32,800 bases of DNA from CAYSRM01 sp964475205 (GTDB taxonomy: Bacteria; Verrucomicrobiota; Kiritimatiellia; UBA8416; CAYSRM01). The notes beneath the pieces are model-generated. The model saw only the letters and a list, made by a program, of their open reading frames with translations. It was not told the origin of the DNA and ran no database searches. The stretch covers positions 1-32,800 of the forward strand of contig CAYYVQ010000024.1 of assembly GCA_964475205.1 (NCBI GenBank), in the 5' to 3' direction. Positions 7,212 to 15,857 of this stretch are shown here, piece after piece (the first letter of the stretch is position 1; each line of letters begins with the position of its first letter). A program made the translations under genes and the position numbers.

Positions 7212-8330
7212 ATGAATACTTTTAAGACAAATGAACTGAATCTAATCGAACAGCAGGAATTACCGCTGTTTCCACAAGAAACAAGGTGTTTCAGGTGTCC
7301 GTGCAATTCTGAATCCCGCGAATGTGCCTTCACTTGCCATGCTAAACCTAGTCTGCTTGCCAGAAGAATTCGCGAAGTTGATGGCTTACGTGGTGATTGG
7401 CCTTTGTTGACATCATCGAGAACGATTCAATACGAGCATTACGTTCCGTTGTTAGAACCTGGTCGGTGTTATCCGGATTTGTCAGCGCTAAACACCGTGG
7501 CTGTAACTCTATATGATTTGTTTGCGGTAACAAAAGACAAAACTTCCTGCATACCAAAATTCAGGACTCCAGCAGAATTACGCTCGGCGTTACGTTGCCG
7601 TTCAGATTGCCGAGTTATCGTGTCGGGTGTTGAGGAAGACTGGCGGTTGGAGCTTTTCTGGAAACACCTTGAGAAGGACAGGTTGGCTGTTTCACTCGCA
7701 GAACTTAATGTTGACGTTGTGACTATTCCAAATTTCTCTTTCTTCATCCCTATGCCAGAAGAGCACGCTCTTTATAATATCAGACGAATGCAAATAGTTG
7801 CCTCCTGTTTTGTTGATGCGGGACTGAGGGTAGTTCCACACCTAAATGCGACAACAGAAGAACATTGGGACATCTGGACAAACTTCCTCTCCGCGCAACC
7901 TCAGGTAACACATATCTGCACCGAATTTCAAACCGGTAACAAAAACCGGAAGATGGCTGAAGACACAGTTTATCACCTTCTGAAGCTACAGGAAGACATA
8001 GGCAGGCAGCTTTCTCTTGTCATTATAGCAGGCCGACAACATATTGATCTTTTACGACAGCGGTTTCAGAACATCTGCCTAATAGATAGTCAAGTCATGA
8101 TAAAGAGTGCTTTTTCGCGGAAGGTTATCCTTCGCCCGGATGGCAGGTTAGAATGGGAGAAAACACTTGTATCAAATGGCCATCCACTGACACGCTTGTT
8201 TTACGACAACTATACTTGTTACTCTTCCATCATTGAGCAGCTTTCTGCATCGGATCCAATTCCAATGCAGATGAGGTTTTCGTTGTCTCGTTCAGGAAAA
8301 GAGCCATTGGTCGCCTCACATGCAGCATGA
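7212..8330 (+). CDS. DUF4417-like protein with N-terminal cysteine cluster
   Basis: The 372-residue protein begins with a short basic/acidic leader, then a cysteine cluster (C26, C29, C31, C38, C42) suited to binding zinc or an iron-sulfur cluster. Residues 165-240 contain VDVVTIPNFSFFIPMPEE, NIRRMQIVASCFVDAGLRVV, PHLNATTEEHWDIWTNFL and later TEFQTG. Their order resembles DUF4417 proteins, which have a PDFS/PNFS motif, an arginine-rich helix, an aG..viPh strand and an EFxTG strand. The biochemical role of that family is not known to me. The gene starts 6 bases after the previous stop and is probably the last of the run. Its 3' end overlaps the convergent gene on the other strand by 112 bases. 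Confidence 0.55.
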   Translation: MNTFKTNELNLIEQQELPLFPQETRCFRCPCNSESRECAFTCHAKPSLLARRIREVDGLRGDWPLLTSSRTIQYEHYVPLLEPGRCYPDLSALNTVAVTLYDLFAVTKDKTSCIPKFRTPAELRSALRCRSDCRVIVSGVEEDWRLELFWKHLEKDRLAVSLAELNVDVVTIPNFSFFIPMPEEHALYNIRRMQIVASCFVDAGLRVVPHLNATTEEHWDIWTNFLSAQPQVTHICTEFQTGNKNRKMAEDTVYHLLKLQEDIGRQLSLVIIAGRQHIDLLRQRFQNICLIDSQVMIKSAFSRKVILRPDGRLEWEKTLVSNGHPLTRLFYDNYTCYSSIIEQLSASDPIPMQMRFSLSRSGKEPLVASHAA

Positions 8331-8875
8331 CGAACAATATCTAAGCCGGTTATCACTCCCCAGCCAGTGCAGCGAGGCGTCTCATCAATCAATTTAGGCA
8401 AAAACGATGTTCTCCATTCATTTTGTGATTGCCATTGTTCCGTATGGCTGTCAAAGACTTGTCCGCATCGACAAGTTATCCAGTGGGTTCGTTTAAGTCT
8501 TCCTGCCCAATGATTTGACCATGATCCAGTAAATTCTATCAAGGCAACTCCTGCTTCAGGCAACATGCCATCAATGCGTGCCCACGCAGCTCCATTTCTC
8601 ATCAAAGCATGTTCCATATGTCCAACAGTTGTCCACTGCTTGGCTGGAAAATGTTGAAAGTACCTCATGCTCTCACAAACGGTTTTTTCCATGAAAGTTG
8701 CAAAAGAAATGGGACCACAGTTTGCCCCAAAGATCTCATGAGCAAGATCTATATCTTTGGGATTAAATAAGCTTTTGAGGGCTTTGCTTTGAGAAACTGA
8801 ACGGTTAATGGTGCTTAATGAATTCTTATACATGGTAGGAACAATAAATGAGTACAATGTGAAAATCAAGGTCAT
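8219..8875 (-). CDS. Putative papain-like cysteine peptidase-fold protein
   Basis: The 218-residue frame contains FGANCGPISFATFMEKTVCE (C53), RLKRTHWITCRCGQVFDSHT (H131, D142) and later RCTGWGVITGLDIV. A Cys in NCGP, a His in T-H-W and an Asp a few residues further on match the order of catalytic residues in papain-like and C39-like peptidases. I have the impression of similar proteins in phage-derived and integrative elements. The first 14 residues may not be translated: ATG at 8833 (MYKNSLSTINR) is an alternative start. The C-terminal 37 residues overlap the end of the convergent DUF4417-like gene. Composition is AT-rich like that gene. Peptidase activity is inferred. Confidence 0.55.
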   Translation of the reverse strand: MTLIFTLYSFIVPTMYKNSLSTINRSVSQSKALKSLFNPKDIDLAHEIFGANCGPISFATFMEKTVCESMRYFQHFPAKQWTTVGHMEHALMRNGAAWARIDGMLPEAGVALIEFTGSWSNHWAGRLKRTHWITCRCGQVFDSHTEQWQSQNEWRTSFLPKLIDETPRCTGWGVITGLDIVRHAACEATNGSFPERDNENLICIGIGSDAESCSMMEE

Positions 8876-9005
8876 ACGGTGATTGATCTAGTAGTTTCGC
8901 TTGAAAAAGCCCCCCGTTGCCCCAACAGCAAACCACCTAACACCTTGCTTTTTAACGTCGTTTTCGACAATCTATCTCAATTACTACATCGTCGGAGTTT
9001 CGTTT

Positions 9006-11678
9006 ATGACTGCTGAATTGGAATGGCAAACACGTAAAGAGAGGATAGATACGCGCCTGAAATCTCTTTCATGGGATATTATCAAATATTCCGAAGATCT
9101 GGATTTGAATACGCTCCATTGCTCCGCTGTTGAAGAATTTCCAACCGAGTCAGGCCCGGCGGATTACGCGCTTTTCGTTAACGGGAAACTGCTGGCTTTT
9201 ATTGAAGCAAAGAAGGTCGGTGTAGGGCCGCAGAATGTGCTGGAACAGGCGAAACGCTATTCCCGCACAACTGCCACGGGTTCAGGATGCTGGAATGACT
9301 TCCGAGTTCCTTTTCTGTATTCCTCAAGCGGCGAGAAGATGTTTTTTGCCGATGTCCGCCCCGATGTGTACTATTCGCGCGAAATTTCGAAGTTTCATAC
9401 CGCCGAGGCTTTGCAGGAGCTGTTCGACAAGGAATATGACTGCTCATGGTTCGAGAATAACCCGCCCGATTTGGAGAAGTTGCGCGACTATCAGGCGGAA
9501 GCCTTGCAGAAAACCGAAAAAGCTCTTGCGGATGGCAAGCGCAATATGCTTCTGGCAATGGCGACCGGTACAGGCAAGACTTTTACCACTGTTTCGCAGA
9601 TTTACCGGTTGCTTGAATCGAAACAATACCGCCGCGTTCTGTTTCTTGTTGATCGAAGGGCTCTTGCGGTTCAGGCAGTACGCGAATTTGCTTCATTTGC
9701 CACTCCGAAGGGCAACAAGTTCAATCAGGAATACGAAGTTTATCACCAGAAATTCCGTCGCGAGGATTATGGTAACGATCAGCCCTTTGATCCGAAGATT
9801 CTGCCGGAGTCATATCTGACCAAACCGGATTCAACGAAGACTTTTGTCTATGTTTCAACGATTCAGAGAATGACTATTAACCTGTTTGGCCATGAATACG
9901 CTTTTCCCCAGACCGCGAGCGACCCTGATTATGAAGATGATGCCGACAAGCTGGACATTCCCATTCACACTTTTGACCTGATTATCGCGGACGAATGCCA
10001 TCGCGGCTATACGGCAAGCGAAACGGGAATCTGGCGTGCAGTGTTGAACCACTTTGATGCGGTTAAGATTGGGCTGACGGCCACTCCTGCCGCGCATACT
10101 CTCGCGCTGTTCAAGGAAGTGGTTTACCGTTACTCAACGGAGCAGGCCATACTTGACGGCTATCTCGTTGATTATGAGGCGGTGAAGATCAACTCGAATG
10201 TCCGCATGAACGGCGCATTCCTCAAGGAAGGCGAGCAGGTTGGTATTGTTGACACAAATACCGGCCAGCAGGTTTTTGATGAGCTTGAAGACGAAAGACA
10301 GTTTTCAACGGATGATATTGAGAAGAAGATTACCGCGCCTCAGAGCAATCGCATGATTATAGAGGAAATTGCGAAACATGCTTCTGCACATGAAAAGGAA
10401 TATGGGCGTTTGCCCAAGATATTGATTTTTGCTCAGAACGACCTGCCGCATACTTCCCATGCTGATCAACTTGTTCAGATTTGCCGCGAAATTTTCGGCA
10501 AGGGCGACGAATATGTTCAGAAGATTACTGGAAGCCCTTCTGTTGACAGGCCAATCCAGAAGATCCGAGAGTTTCGCAACAGGCCCAAGCCAGGTATTGT
10601 TGTTACTGTCGATATGCTGAGTACAGGCGTGGATATTCCCGCGTTGGAATTCGTGGTGTTTCTGCGCCCGGTAAAGTCGCGTATTCTCTGGGTTCAGATG
10701 CTTGGCCGGGGCACAAGGCTATGTCCCAAGATCAACAAGGAGAAGTTTGTTGTATTCGACTGTTTTGACGGAACGCTCTTTGAATACTTCAAGGACACGA
10801 CCGATTTCAATGTTCAAGCGCCAAAGAAAGAACCTGTGCCGCTGTCACAGGTTATAGAGAACATTTATCAGAATGTGGATCGTGACTATCATGTAAAGGT
10901 GCTTGTCAAACGGTTGCGCCGTATTGACCGCACAATGAGCGGTGAAGCACGCGAGAAATTTTCAGGCTACATTCCAGATGGCGACATTAACCGTTTTGCT
11001 GATGATCTGCCGTCGCTTATCAAGAATAACTTTGCTGAGACCCTGAAACTTCTGCGTGATAAAGATTTTCAGGATTTACTGATCAATTATCCGCGCGCAA
11101 AGCGAACATTTCTGGTCGGCTACGACGTGCAGGACGAAGTTTCGTCCGAGGTCATGATTCATACCGGGCCGGATTACCAGAAGCCGGAAGACTACATTGA
11201 ATCATTTGTGAAATTCGTCAAAGACAACCCGGAACATATCGAAGCCATAACAGTTCTTCTTGAGCGCCCCAAGGAATGGCGCACTGATCTGCTGGATGAT
11301 CTGCGAAAGAAGCTTTCCTTGAACAAGTTCCCTGAAAAGGAACTACAAAAGGCGCACAAGCTTGTTTACCGCAAGACACTGGCTGACATTATTTCCATGA
11401 TTAAGCACGCTGCCGAAAATTCCGACCTGCTTACCGCGGAAGAACGTGTTGACGCCGCCATTGCCGGTGTCACGGAAGGTAAAAAGTTTACGGAAGAGCA
11501 AAGAAAATGGATTGGTTATATTCGGGAGCATCTGGCGACAAACCTGACAATTGATGCTGAAGATTTTGACACGTTTCCCGTATTTGAACAGCGCGGCGGT
11601 CTCCGCAAGGCTAAAGCGATTTTTGCAGATGATTTTGATGAACTTATATCGCAACTGAATTTTGCGGTCGCGGCTTAA
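9006..11678 (+). CDS. hsdR: Type I restriction endonuclease subunit R
   Basis: HsdR is the motor and nuclease of the type I restriction complex: it translocates unmodified DNA using ATP and cleaves at a distance. The N-terminal nuclease domain shows D53 in GPADYALF and E67/K69 in FIEAKK, a PD-(D/E)XK site. The SF2 helicase core follows: ATGTGKT (186-192), DECH (329-332), GLTATPAA (356-363), and QMLGRGTRL (from 564, with arginine finger). The C-terminal third matches the EcoEI-type R C-terminal region. I chose ATG 9006 because the protein then begins MTAELEWQTRKERIDTRLKS as family members do, and CGGAG lies upstream; the 35 residues before it are not conserved. The 890-residue length suits an EcoEI-like subunit. 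hsdM starts 18 bases after the stop. Confidence 0.95.
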   Translation: MTAELEWQTRKERIDTRLKSLSWDIIKYSEDLDLNTLHCSAVEEFPTESGPADYALFVNGKLLAFIEAKKVGVGPQNVLEQAKRYSRTTATGSGCWNDFRVPFLYSSSGEKMFFADVRPDVYYSREISKFHTAEALQELFDKEYDCSWFENNPPDLEKLRDYQAEALQKTEKALADGKRNMLLAMATGTGKTFTTVSQIYRLLESKQYRRVLFLVDRRALAVQAVREFASFATPKGNKFNQEYEVYHQKFRREDYGNDQPFDPKILPESYLTKPDSTKTFVYVSTIQRMTINLFGHEYAFPQTASDPDYEDDADKLDIPIHTFDLIIADECHRGYTASETGIWRAVLNHFDAVKIGLTATPAAHTLALFKEVVYRYSTEQAILDGYLVDYEAVKINSNVRMNGAFLKEGEQVGIVDTNTGQQVFDELEDERQFSTDDIEKKITAPQSNRMIIEEIAKHASAHEKEYGRLPKILIFAQNDLPHTSHADQLVQICREIFGKGDEYVQKITGSPSVDRPIQKIREFRNRPKPGIVVTVDMLSTGVDIPALEFVVFLRPVKSRILWVQMLGRGTRLCPKINKEKFVVFDCFDGTLFEYFKDTTDFNVQAPKKEPVPLSQVIENIYQNVDRDYHVKVLVKRLRRIDRTMSGEAREKFSGYIPDGDINRFADDLPSLIKNNFAETLKLLRDKDFQDLLINYPRAKRTFLVGYDVQDEVSSEVMIHTGPDYQKPEDYIESFVKFVKDNPEHIEAITVLLERPKEWRTDLLDDLRKKLSLNKFPEKELQKAHKLVYRKTLADIISMIKHAAENSDLLTAEERVDAAIAGVTEGKKFTEEQRKWIGYIREHLATNLTIDAEDFDTFPVFEQRGGLRKAKAIFADDFDELISQLNFAVAA

Positions 11679-11696
11679 TGAAAGGATTTTTCCAGT

Positions 11697-13205
11697 ATGT
11701 CGGACATTGTAAACAAACTATGGGGATTTTGCCACACACTGCGGCATGACGGGATTGATTACGGCGATTACATTGAACAGCTTACCTATCTGCTGTTCCT
11801 CAAGATGGCCGATGAAAAGGGCCTGTCTGCGTCCGGCTCGTCCACACAGGCAGGTGTTGAAATCCCAGCAGGCTATGACTGGAACAGCCTGAAAGAACGT
11901 TCCGGCACTGATCTTACAGACCATTATGCCGACATTCTTCGCAAACTGCGCGAGGAAGAAGGAATACTCGGGGACATCTTCGCTCAATCTATGCCGCGCC
12001 TTCCCAATCCGGTCAACCTTAAGCGCGTAATTACCATGATCGACGATGAAGACTGGACCGGCATGGATGTTGATGTAAAGGGCGAGGCGTTCGAGGGGCT
12101 TCTTGAAAAGGCGGCCAGCGAGGGAAAGAAAGGCGCGGGCCAGTATTTTACGCCGCGCGTTCTGATCCAGTCGATTGTTCGGGTAATGAAGCCCGACCCG
12201 CGGGCACACCGGGAATTCACAATCTGTGACCCGGCCTGCGGCACAGGCGGTTTTCTGGTGTGCGCCTATGAATGGCTGATGGACACTACAAAGGGCGCGC
12301 TTGAACGCAAAGACATTACCCGAATCAAGAAGCAGACCTATTATGGGCAGGACCTTGTACCGCGTCCGCGCCGTCTTGCGCTTATGAACCTGTTTCTACA
12401 TGGGTTGGAACCGAAGATATATCTGGGCGACACGATATACGAACCGAATCGCGGCGAGGAGTACGACTGTATTCTAACGAACCCTCCTTTTGGAACACGC
12501 GGCGCGAATCAGGCCCCGGCGCGTGATGATTTTACCATTGAAACCAGCAACAAACAGCTCAACTTTGTTCAGCATGTCATGACGATCTTGAAAGACGGCG
12601 GGCGCGCCGCTATTGTTCTGCCGGACAACTGCCTTTTTGAAGGCAAGGCAGGAGAGGTTTTTGAGATTCTGATGCAGGACTGCAATCTGCACACAATCTT
12701 GCGCCTGCCGCGTGGAACATTTACGCCGTACAGTCAAGGTGTGAAAGCCAACGTGATATTTCTCCAGAAAGGCCCGGCAACTGAAAACGTTTGGATATTC
12801 GATGGACGCACGAATGTACCCGGCGTGACCAAGAAAGACCGGCCGCTGACAGAAAAGCATTTTGAGGAATTTGAAAAGAGGTACGGAGATGATCCCAACG
12901 GTAATAGCCAACGCCGCCAGACAGGCGAAGACGGCAGGTGGCGTAAGTTCTCTATCAACGAAATCAGGGAGCGGAATTACAAGCTAGACATAACCTGGCT
13001 TCGCGACGAATCAATCGAAGATGCCGACGACCTTCCCGAACCGGATGAATTGATATCAGATGCCATCACAGAACTCGAAGCCGTGGTTGATGACCTTCGC
13101 GAAATGGCGGGAATGATTGAAGCTAACGGCCTGTCTGCGTGCCTGCCTGAGCGAGGGCGCTCGCAGTCAGACGACGCACAGGCAGAGGAGAATGGCGATG
13201 GCTGA
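11697..13205 (+). CDS. hsdM: Type I restriction-modification DNA methyltransferase subunit M
   Basis: HsdM is the S-adenosylmethionine-dependent adenine N6-methyltransferase of the type I complex and works with HsdS. The N-terminal HsdM_N domain (residues 1-130) starts MSDIVNKLWGFCHTLRHDGI. Motif I is DPACGTGGF at 178-186, and catalytic motif IV is NPPF at 262-265. The C-terminal helices that contact HsdS follow. At 502 residues it is full length with no missing motif. A weak AAAGGA lies about 10 bases before the ATG. Its last bases overlap the hsdS start (hsdS ATG 13198, hsdM stop 13203-13205). Confidence 0.96.
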   Translation: MSDIVNKLWGFCHTLRHDGIDYGDYIEQLTYLLFLKMADEKGLSASGSSTQAGVEIPAGYDWNSLKERSGTDLTDHYADILRKLREEEGILGDIFAQSMPRLPNPVNLKRVITMIDDEDWTGMDVDVKGEAFEGLLEKAASEGKKGAGQYFTPRVLIQSIVRVMKPDPRAHREFTICDPACGTGGFLVCAYEWLMDTTKGALERKDITRIKKQTYYGQDLVPRPRRLALMNLFLHGLEPKIYLGDTIYEPNRGEEYDCILTNPPFGTRGANQAPARDDFTIETSNKQLNFVQHVMTILKDGGRAAIVLPDNCLFEGKAGEVFEILMQDCNLHTILRLPRGTFTPYSQGVKANVIFLQKGPATENVWIFDGRTNVPGVTKKDRPLTEKHFEEFEKRYGDDPNGNSQRRQTGEDGRWRKFSINEIRERNYKLDITWLRDESIEDADDLPEPDELISDAITELEAVVDDLREMAGMIEANGLSACLPERGRSQSDDAQAEENGDG

Positions 13206-14760
13206 TCTTCCTGCTGGTTGGGAAAGTGCAATCCTTGAGAATGTGGCGGCAATTAACATGGGCCAGTCTCCGCCATCTTCGACATACAACAACGCTAAAA
13301 ATGGACTGCCTTTTTATCAAGGCAAAGCAGAATTTGGCGTTCTATATCCAACAGCTGTTAAATATTGCTCAGAACCAAAAAAGACTGCCCAAGAAGGTGA
13401 TGTTCTAATATCCGTTCGCGCTCCAGTAGGACCGACAAATTTCTGCCCAGCCTTGTCTTGTATAGGACGCGGACTTGCGGCTATCACATCTCTTGGCGGG
13501 ATTCCTAACTCGTATTTGTTTTACTTTTTACGATATATTGAACCGTGGTTGTCTCGGCAGGGAACAGGATCGACTTTTACTGCTATTAGCGGAAAGAATC
13601 TAGCAGGTCTTAGAATTTTGGTTCCACCACTACTCGAACAGAAACGCATTGTAAAGAAGCTCCAGACATTACTTCCCCGTGTTGATTCGTGCCGGGAACG
13701 GCTCGACAAAATACCGCTCATTCTCAAACGCTTCCGGCAATCCGTCCTCGCCGCCGCCTGTTCCGAGGGCACGCCGATCCATCTGGATGATATTTTAACA
13801 GACATCCGATATGGGACATCGAAACCTTGCAAGCGGGAAAACATCGGAACACCCGTCTTGCGTATTCCTAACATTGGCGAAATGCAAATCAGTCAAAGCG
13901 ATATTAAATACGGGAAGTTCACCGAGAAAGAATTACAGAAGTTATTACTCAAGGAAGGGGATCTTCTTTTGATTCGCTCTAACGGTAGCGTGTCATTAGT
14001 TGGCAAAGCAGCTATTGTTTCTTCTGCGGAGGAAGGTTTCGCTTATGCGGGATACCTTATTCGTTTGAGAATTGATCGAGAACAAGCTTTGCCTTCATAC
14101 GTAAACCTTGCTTTGGCAACGCAATCTGTCCGGGAACAAATTGAGGTGCCAGCAAGATCAACATCCGGGGTGCATAACATCAATGCTGGAGAAGTAAAAG
14201 AATTGGAGATCAATTTGCCCTCGCTTGAGGCACAACAAGAAATCGTTCGCCGTGTAAAATCTCTCTTTGAAATGGCCGATGCCGTGCAGAAACGCTACAT
14301 CACTGGAAAGGCTGCTGTTGACAATCTTACGCAATCCATACTGGCAAAGGCGTTCCGGGGTGAACTTGTGCCGCAAAACCCGGACGACCTGCCTGCGCCG
14401 CAGCCGGGCAAGTGGTTCGTCTATGCGCTCCAATGCAGTAACGACAGCATCTACATCGGACACTGTAAGGACGTTCTCGATCGCTGGAAACAGCATGCGT
14501 CCGGCCGAGGCGTCGACTGGACAAAGAAATATCCTCCGCAACGCCTCGTGCACTGGGAGGAATTTGATTCACGAGAGAATGCTGTCATACGTGAGAAGGA
14601 GCTGAAGACCGGCTTCGGCCGCAAGTGGCTCAAGAGAGAACTTGCCGCAGGCCGGACGCGGCAGGCAGGTGAACCGGCTTCGGTTTTGCTTGAGCGTATT
14701 CGCGAAAAGAGGGCAACCGCAGAAAAGCCTGCCCGCCGCCGGAAGAAAACCCTGAAATAG
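13198..14760 (+). CDS. hsdS: Type I specificity subunit S with C-terminal GIY-YIG domain
   Basis: HsdS carries two target-recognition domains that set the bipartite DNA sequence. TRD1 covers about residues 5-150 and the first conserved helix region follows (LVPPLLEQKRIVKKLQTLLP). TRD2 lies at about 195-340 and the second repeat (LPSLEAQQEIVRRVKSLFEM) after it. Both repeats end with the usual S.LA.AF-type motif (SVLAAACSEG; SILAKAFRGELV). Unusually, a YhbQ-type GIY-YIG domain is fused at residues 405-490: VYALQ (408-412), YIG (419-421), R429, H433 and a glutamate in REKELK (466/468). The final 30 residues are basic. GAGGAG at 13184-13189 is 8 bases before ATG 13198 and only 2 before ATG 13192, so I use 13198. 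Whether the nuclease domain is active is inference. Confidence 0.92.
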   Translation: MADLPAGWESAILENVAAINMGQSPPSSTYNNAKNGLPFYQGKAEFGVLYPTAVKYCSEPKKTAQEGDVLISVRAPVGPTNFCPALSCIGRGLAAITSLGGIPNSYLFYFLRYIEPWLSRQGTGSTFTAISGKNLAGLRILVPPLLEQKRIVKKLQTLLPRVDSCRERLDKIPLILKRFRQSVLAAACSEGTPIHLDDILTDIRYGTSKPCKRENIGTPVLRIPNIGEMQISQSDIKYGKFTEKELQKLLLKEGDLLLIRSNGSVSLVGKAAIVSSAEEGFAYAGYLIRLRIDREQALPSYVNLALATQSVREQIEVPARSTSGVHNINAGEVKELEINLPSLEAQQEIVRRVKSLFEMADAVQKRYITGKAAVDNLTQSILAKAFRGELVPQNPDDLPAPQPGKWFVYALQCSNDSIYIGHCKDVLDRWKQHASGRGVDWTKKYPPQRLVHWEEFDSRENAVIREKELKTGFGRKWLKRELAAGRTRQAGEPASVLLERIREKRATAEKPARRRKKTLK

Positions 14761-14798
14761 GCGGTATTACACCGACTATTCAATGTTAAATTGTGTGG

Positions 14799-14849
14799 TT
14801 GCATCTCTACCACGTCCGTGGTACATTATACACCACACACGAAAGGAGG
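14799..14849 (+). promoter_or_regulatory. Promoter, palindromic operator and ribosome binding site of the Xre gene
   Basis: TTGCAT at 14799-14804 and TACATT at 14822-14827 form -35 and -10 elements 17 bases apart. Between them, and running into the -10, lies a palindrome: ACCACG (14809-14814), two bases, CGTGGT (14817-14822). A related half-site, ACACCAC, follows at 14830-14836. A strong AGGAGG at 14844-14849 is 7 bases before the ATG. The palindrome position suggests repression by the Xre protein encoded next; that is inference. Confidence 0.6.
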
Positions 14850-14856
14850 GAGAATC

Positions 14857-15255
14857 ATGAGCTTTGGCGAGTTAGTGAAAGATCTCAGGATTGCTCAACA
14901 GAAAACGTTACGACAGTTCTGCCACGATAACGGTCTTGATCCCAGTAATTGGAGTAAGATCGAACGCGATGTGAACCCGCCGCCGAAGGACGAATCAACT
15001 CTGGCGAAGTGGGCCGGATTGCTCGGTTTGGAGCAGGATACGGAGGCCTGGAAAGACTTCATGTGTCAGGCCGAGGTGAGCCGGGGGAATATTCCGCGCG
15101 AAGTGATGAGTGATGAGAAATTGCTGGAGAAATTGCCGGTGTTTTTCAGGACTGTGCGCGGAGCGGAATTGTCAGAGGAACAGCTCGACAACTTTATAGA
15201 AGATTTACGAAAGGTCTATTCGCCGGATGAAGAAGAACGTTTCGTACAAGACTAA
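14857..15255 (+). CDS. Xre-family helix-turn-helix regulator
   Basis: The 132-residue protein begins MSFGELVKDLRIAQQKTLRQ, followed by FCHDNGLDPSNWSKIERDVN. This is a Cro/C1-type helix-turn-helix with the LRQFC recognition-scaffold helix and the SNWSKIER second helix. The C-terminal half is helical and acidic and may serve dimerisation or contact the peptidase encoded next. The ATG at 14857 is set by the AGGAGG 7 bases upstream. It overlaps the ImmA/IrrE-like gene by 29 bases, the typical Xre plus ImmA arrangement in which the peptidase cleaves the repressor. It probably controls this three-gene unit and perhaps the adjacent restriction operon. Confidence 0.85.
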   Translation: MSFGELVKDLRIAQQKTLRQFCHDNGLDPSNWSKIERDVNPPPKDESTLAKWAGLLGLEQDTEAWKDFMCQAEVSRGNIPREVMSDEKLLEKLPVFFRTVRGAELSEEQLDNFIEDLRKVYSPDEEERFVQD

Positions 15256-15856
15256 TGAAGAAATCTGGCTGGAAGTTGACCGATTTCGTTTGGTTAAAGG
15301 CGTTGAGCCATACAGCTCTATACCAGTGGATTCCATGGCAATTGCCGAACTTGTGTTTCGTCTCACACCTGCACCATTCCCTGGTTTGTTCGACAATTAT
15401 CATCAAGATGCGGCAATTACTCCTGATCTGAAAGATCTGCTTGTGGATGAAAAAACATATAATGAGTATGAGGGCGGTGACCAATGGTGGGAAAACCGTT
15501 TGCGGTTTTCGGTTGCCCATGAATTAGGCCATCTTTTCATGCATCGTACCGAAATACATGCAAATGCTTTCACTGATATGCGTGATTTCAAAGCGTGGAT
15601 GGGCGATCGCTCGAAGCCCGTGACGCCGGAATATCAGGCAGACGAATTTGCCGGACGTCTTCTTGTCCCGAGAGAACCCTTGATCGAATGGTATGATCGC
15701 TATCGCGAAACTGCGAGCGGTAATGATCCGAATTGGTGGCAGCAGGACGGTGTGCGTACAAAACTGGCAAAAAAGATTGCCCCTCGGTTTGGCATCCATC
15801 ACAAGGCAATTGAAACCAGGTTTGACCGTGAGGGCATTTGGCCACAGGAAAAGTAG
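15227..15856 (+). CDS. ImmA/IrrE-family zinc metallopeptidase
   Basis: The 209-residue protein has the zinc-binding motif HELGH at 98-102 within FSVAHELGHLFMH. A third-ligand region YQADEFAGRLLVP (E140) matches the E..A..FA..LL.P pattern of the ImmA/IrrE (COG2856) family. Members cleave Xre-type repressors, as ImmA does for ImmR in ICEBs1, in response to DNA damage or other signals. Here the likely substrate is the Xre protein encoded just upstream. There is no signal peptide or membrane segment. The start at 15227 lies inside the upstream gene. The stop at 15856 is one base from the RadC-like ATG, so the three genes form one unit. Confidence 0.92.
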   Translation: MKKNVSYKTNEEIWLEVDRFRLVKGVEPYSSIPVDSMAIAELVFRLTPAPFPGLFDNYHQDAAITPDLKDLLVDEKTYNEYEGGDQWWENRLRFSVAHELGHLFMHRTEIHANAFTDMRDFKAWMGDRSKPVTPEYQADEFAGRLLVPREPLIEWYDRYRETASGNDPNWWQQDGVRTKLAKKIAPRFGIHHKAIETRFDREGIWPQEK

Positions 15857-15857
15857 T

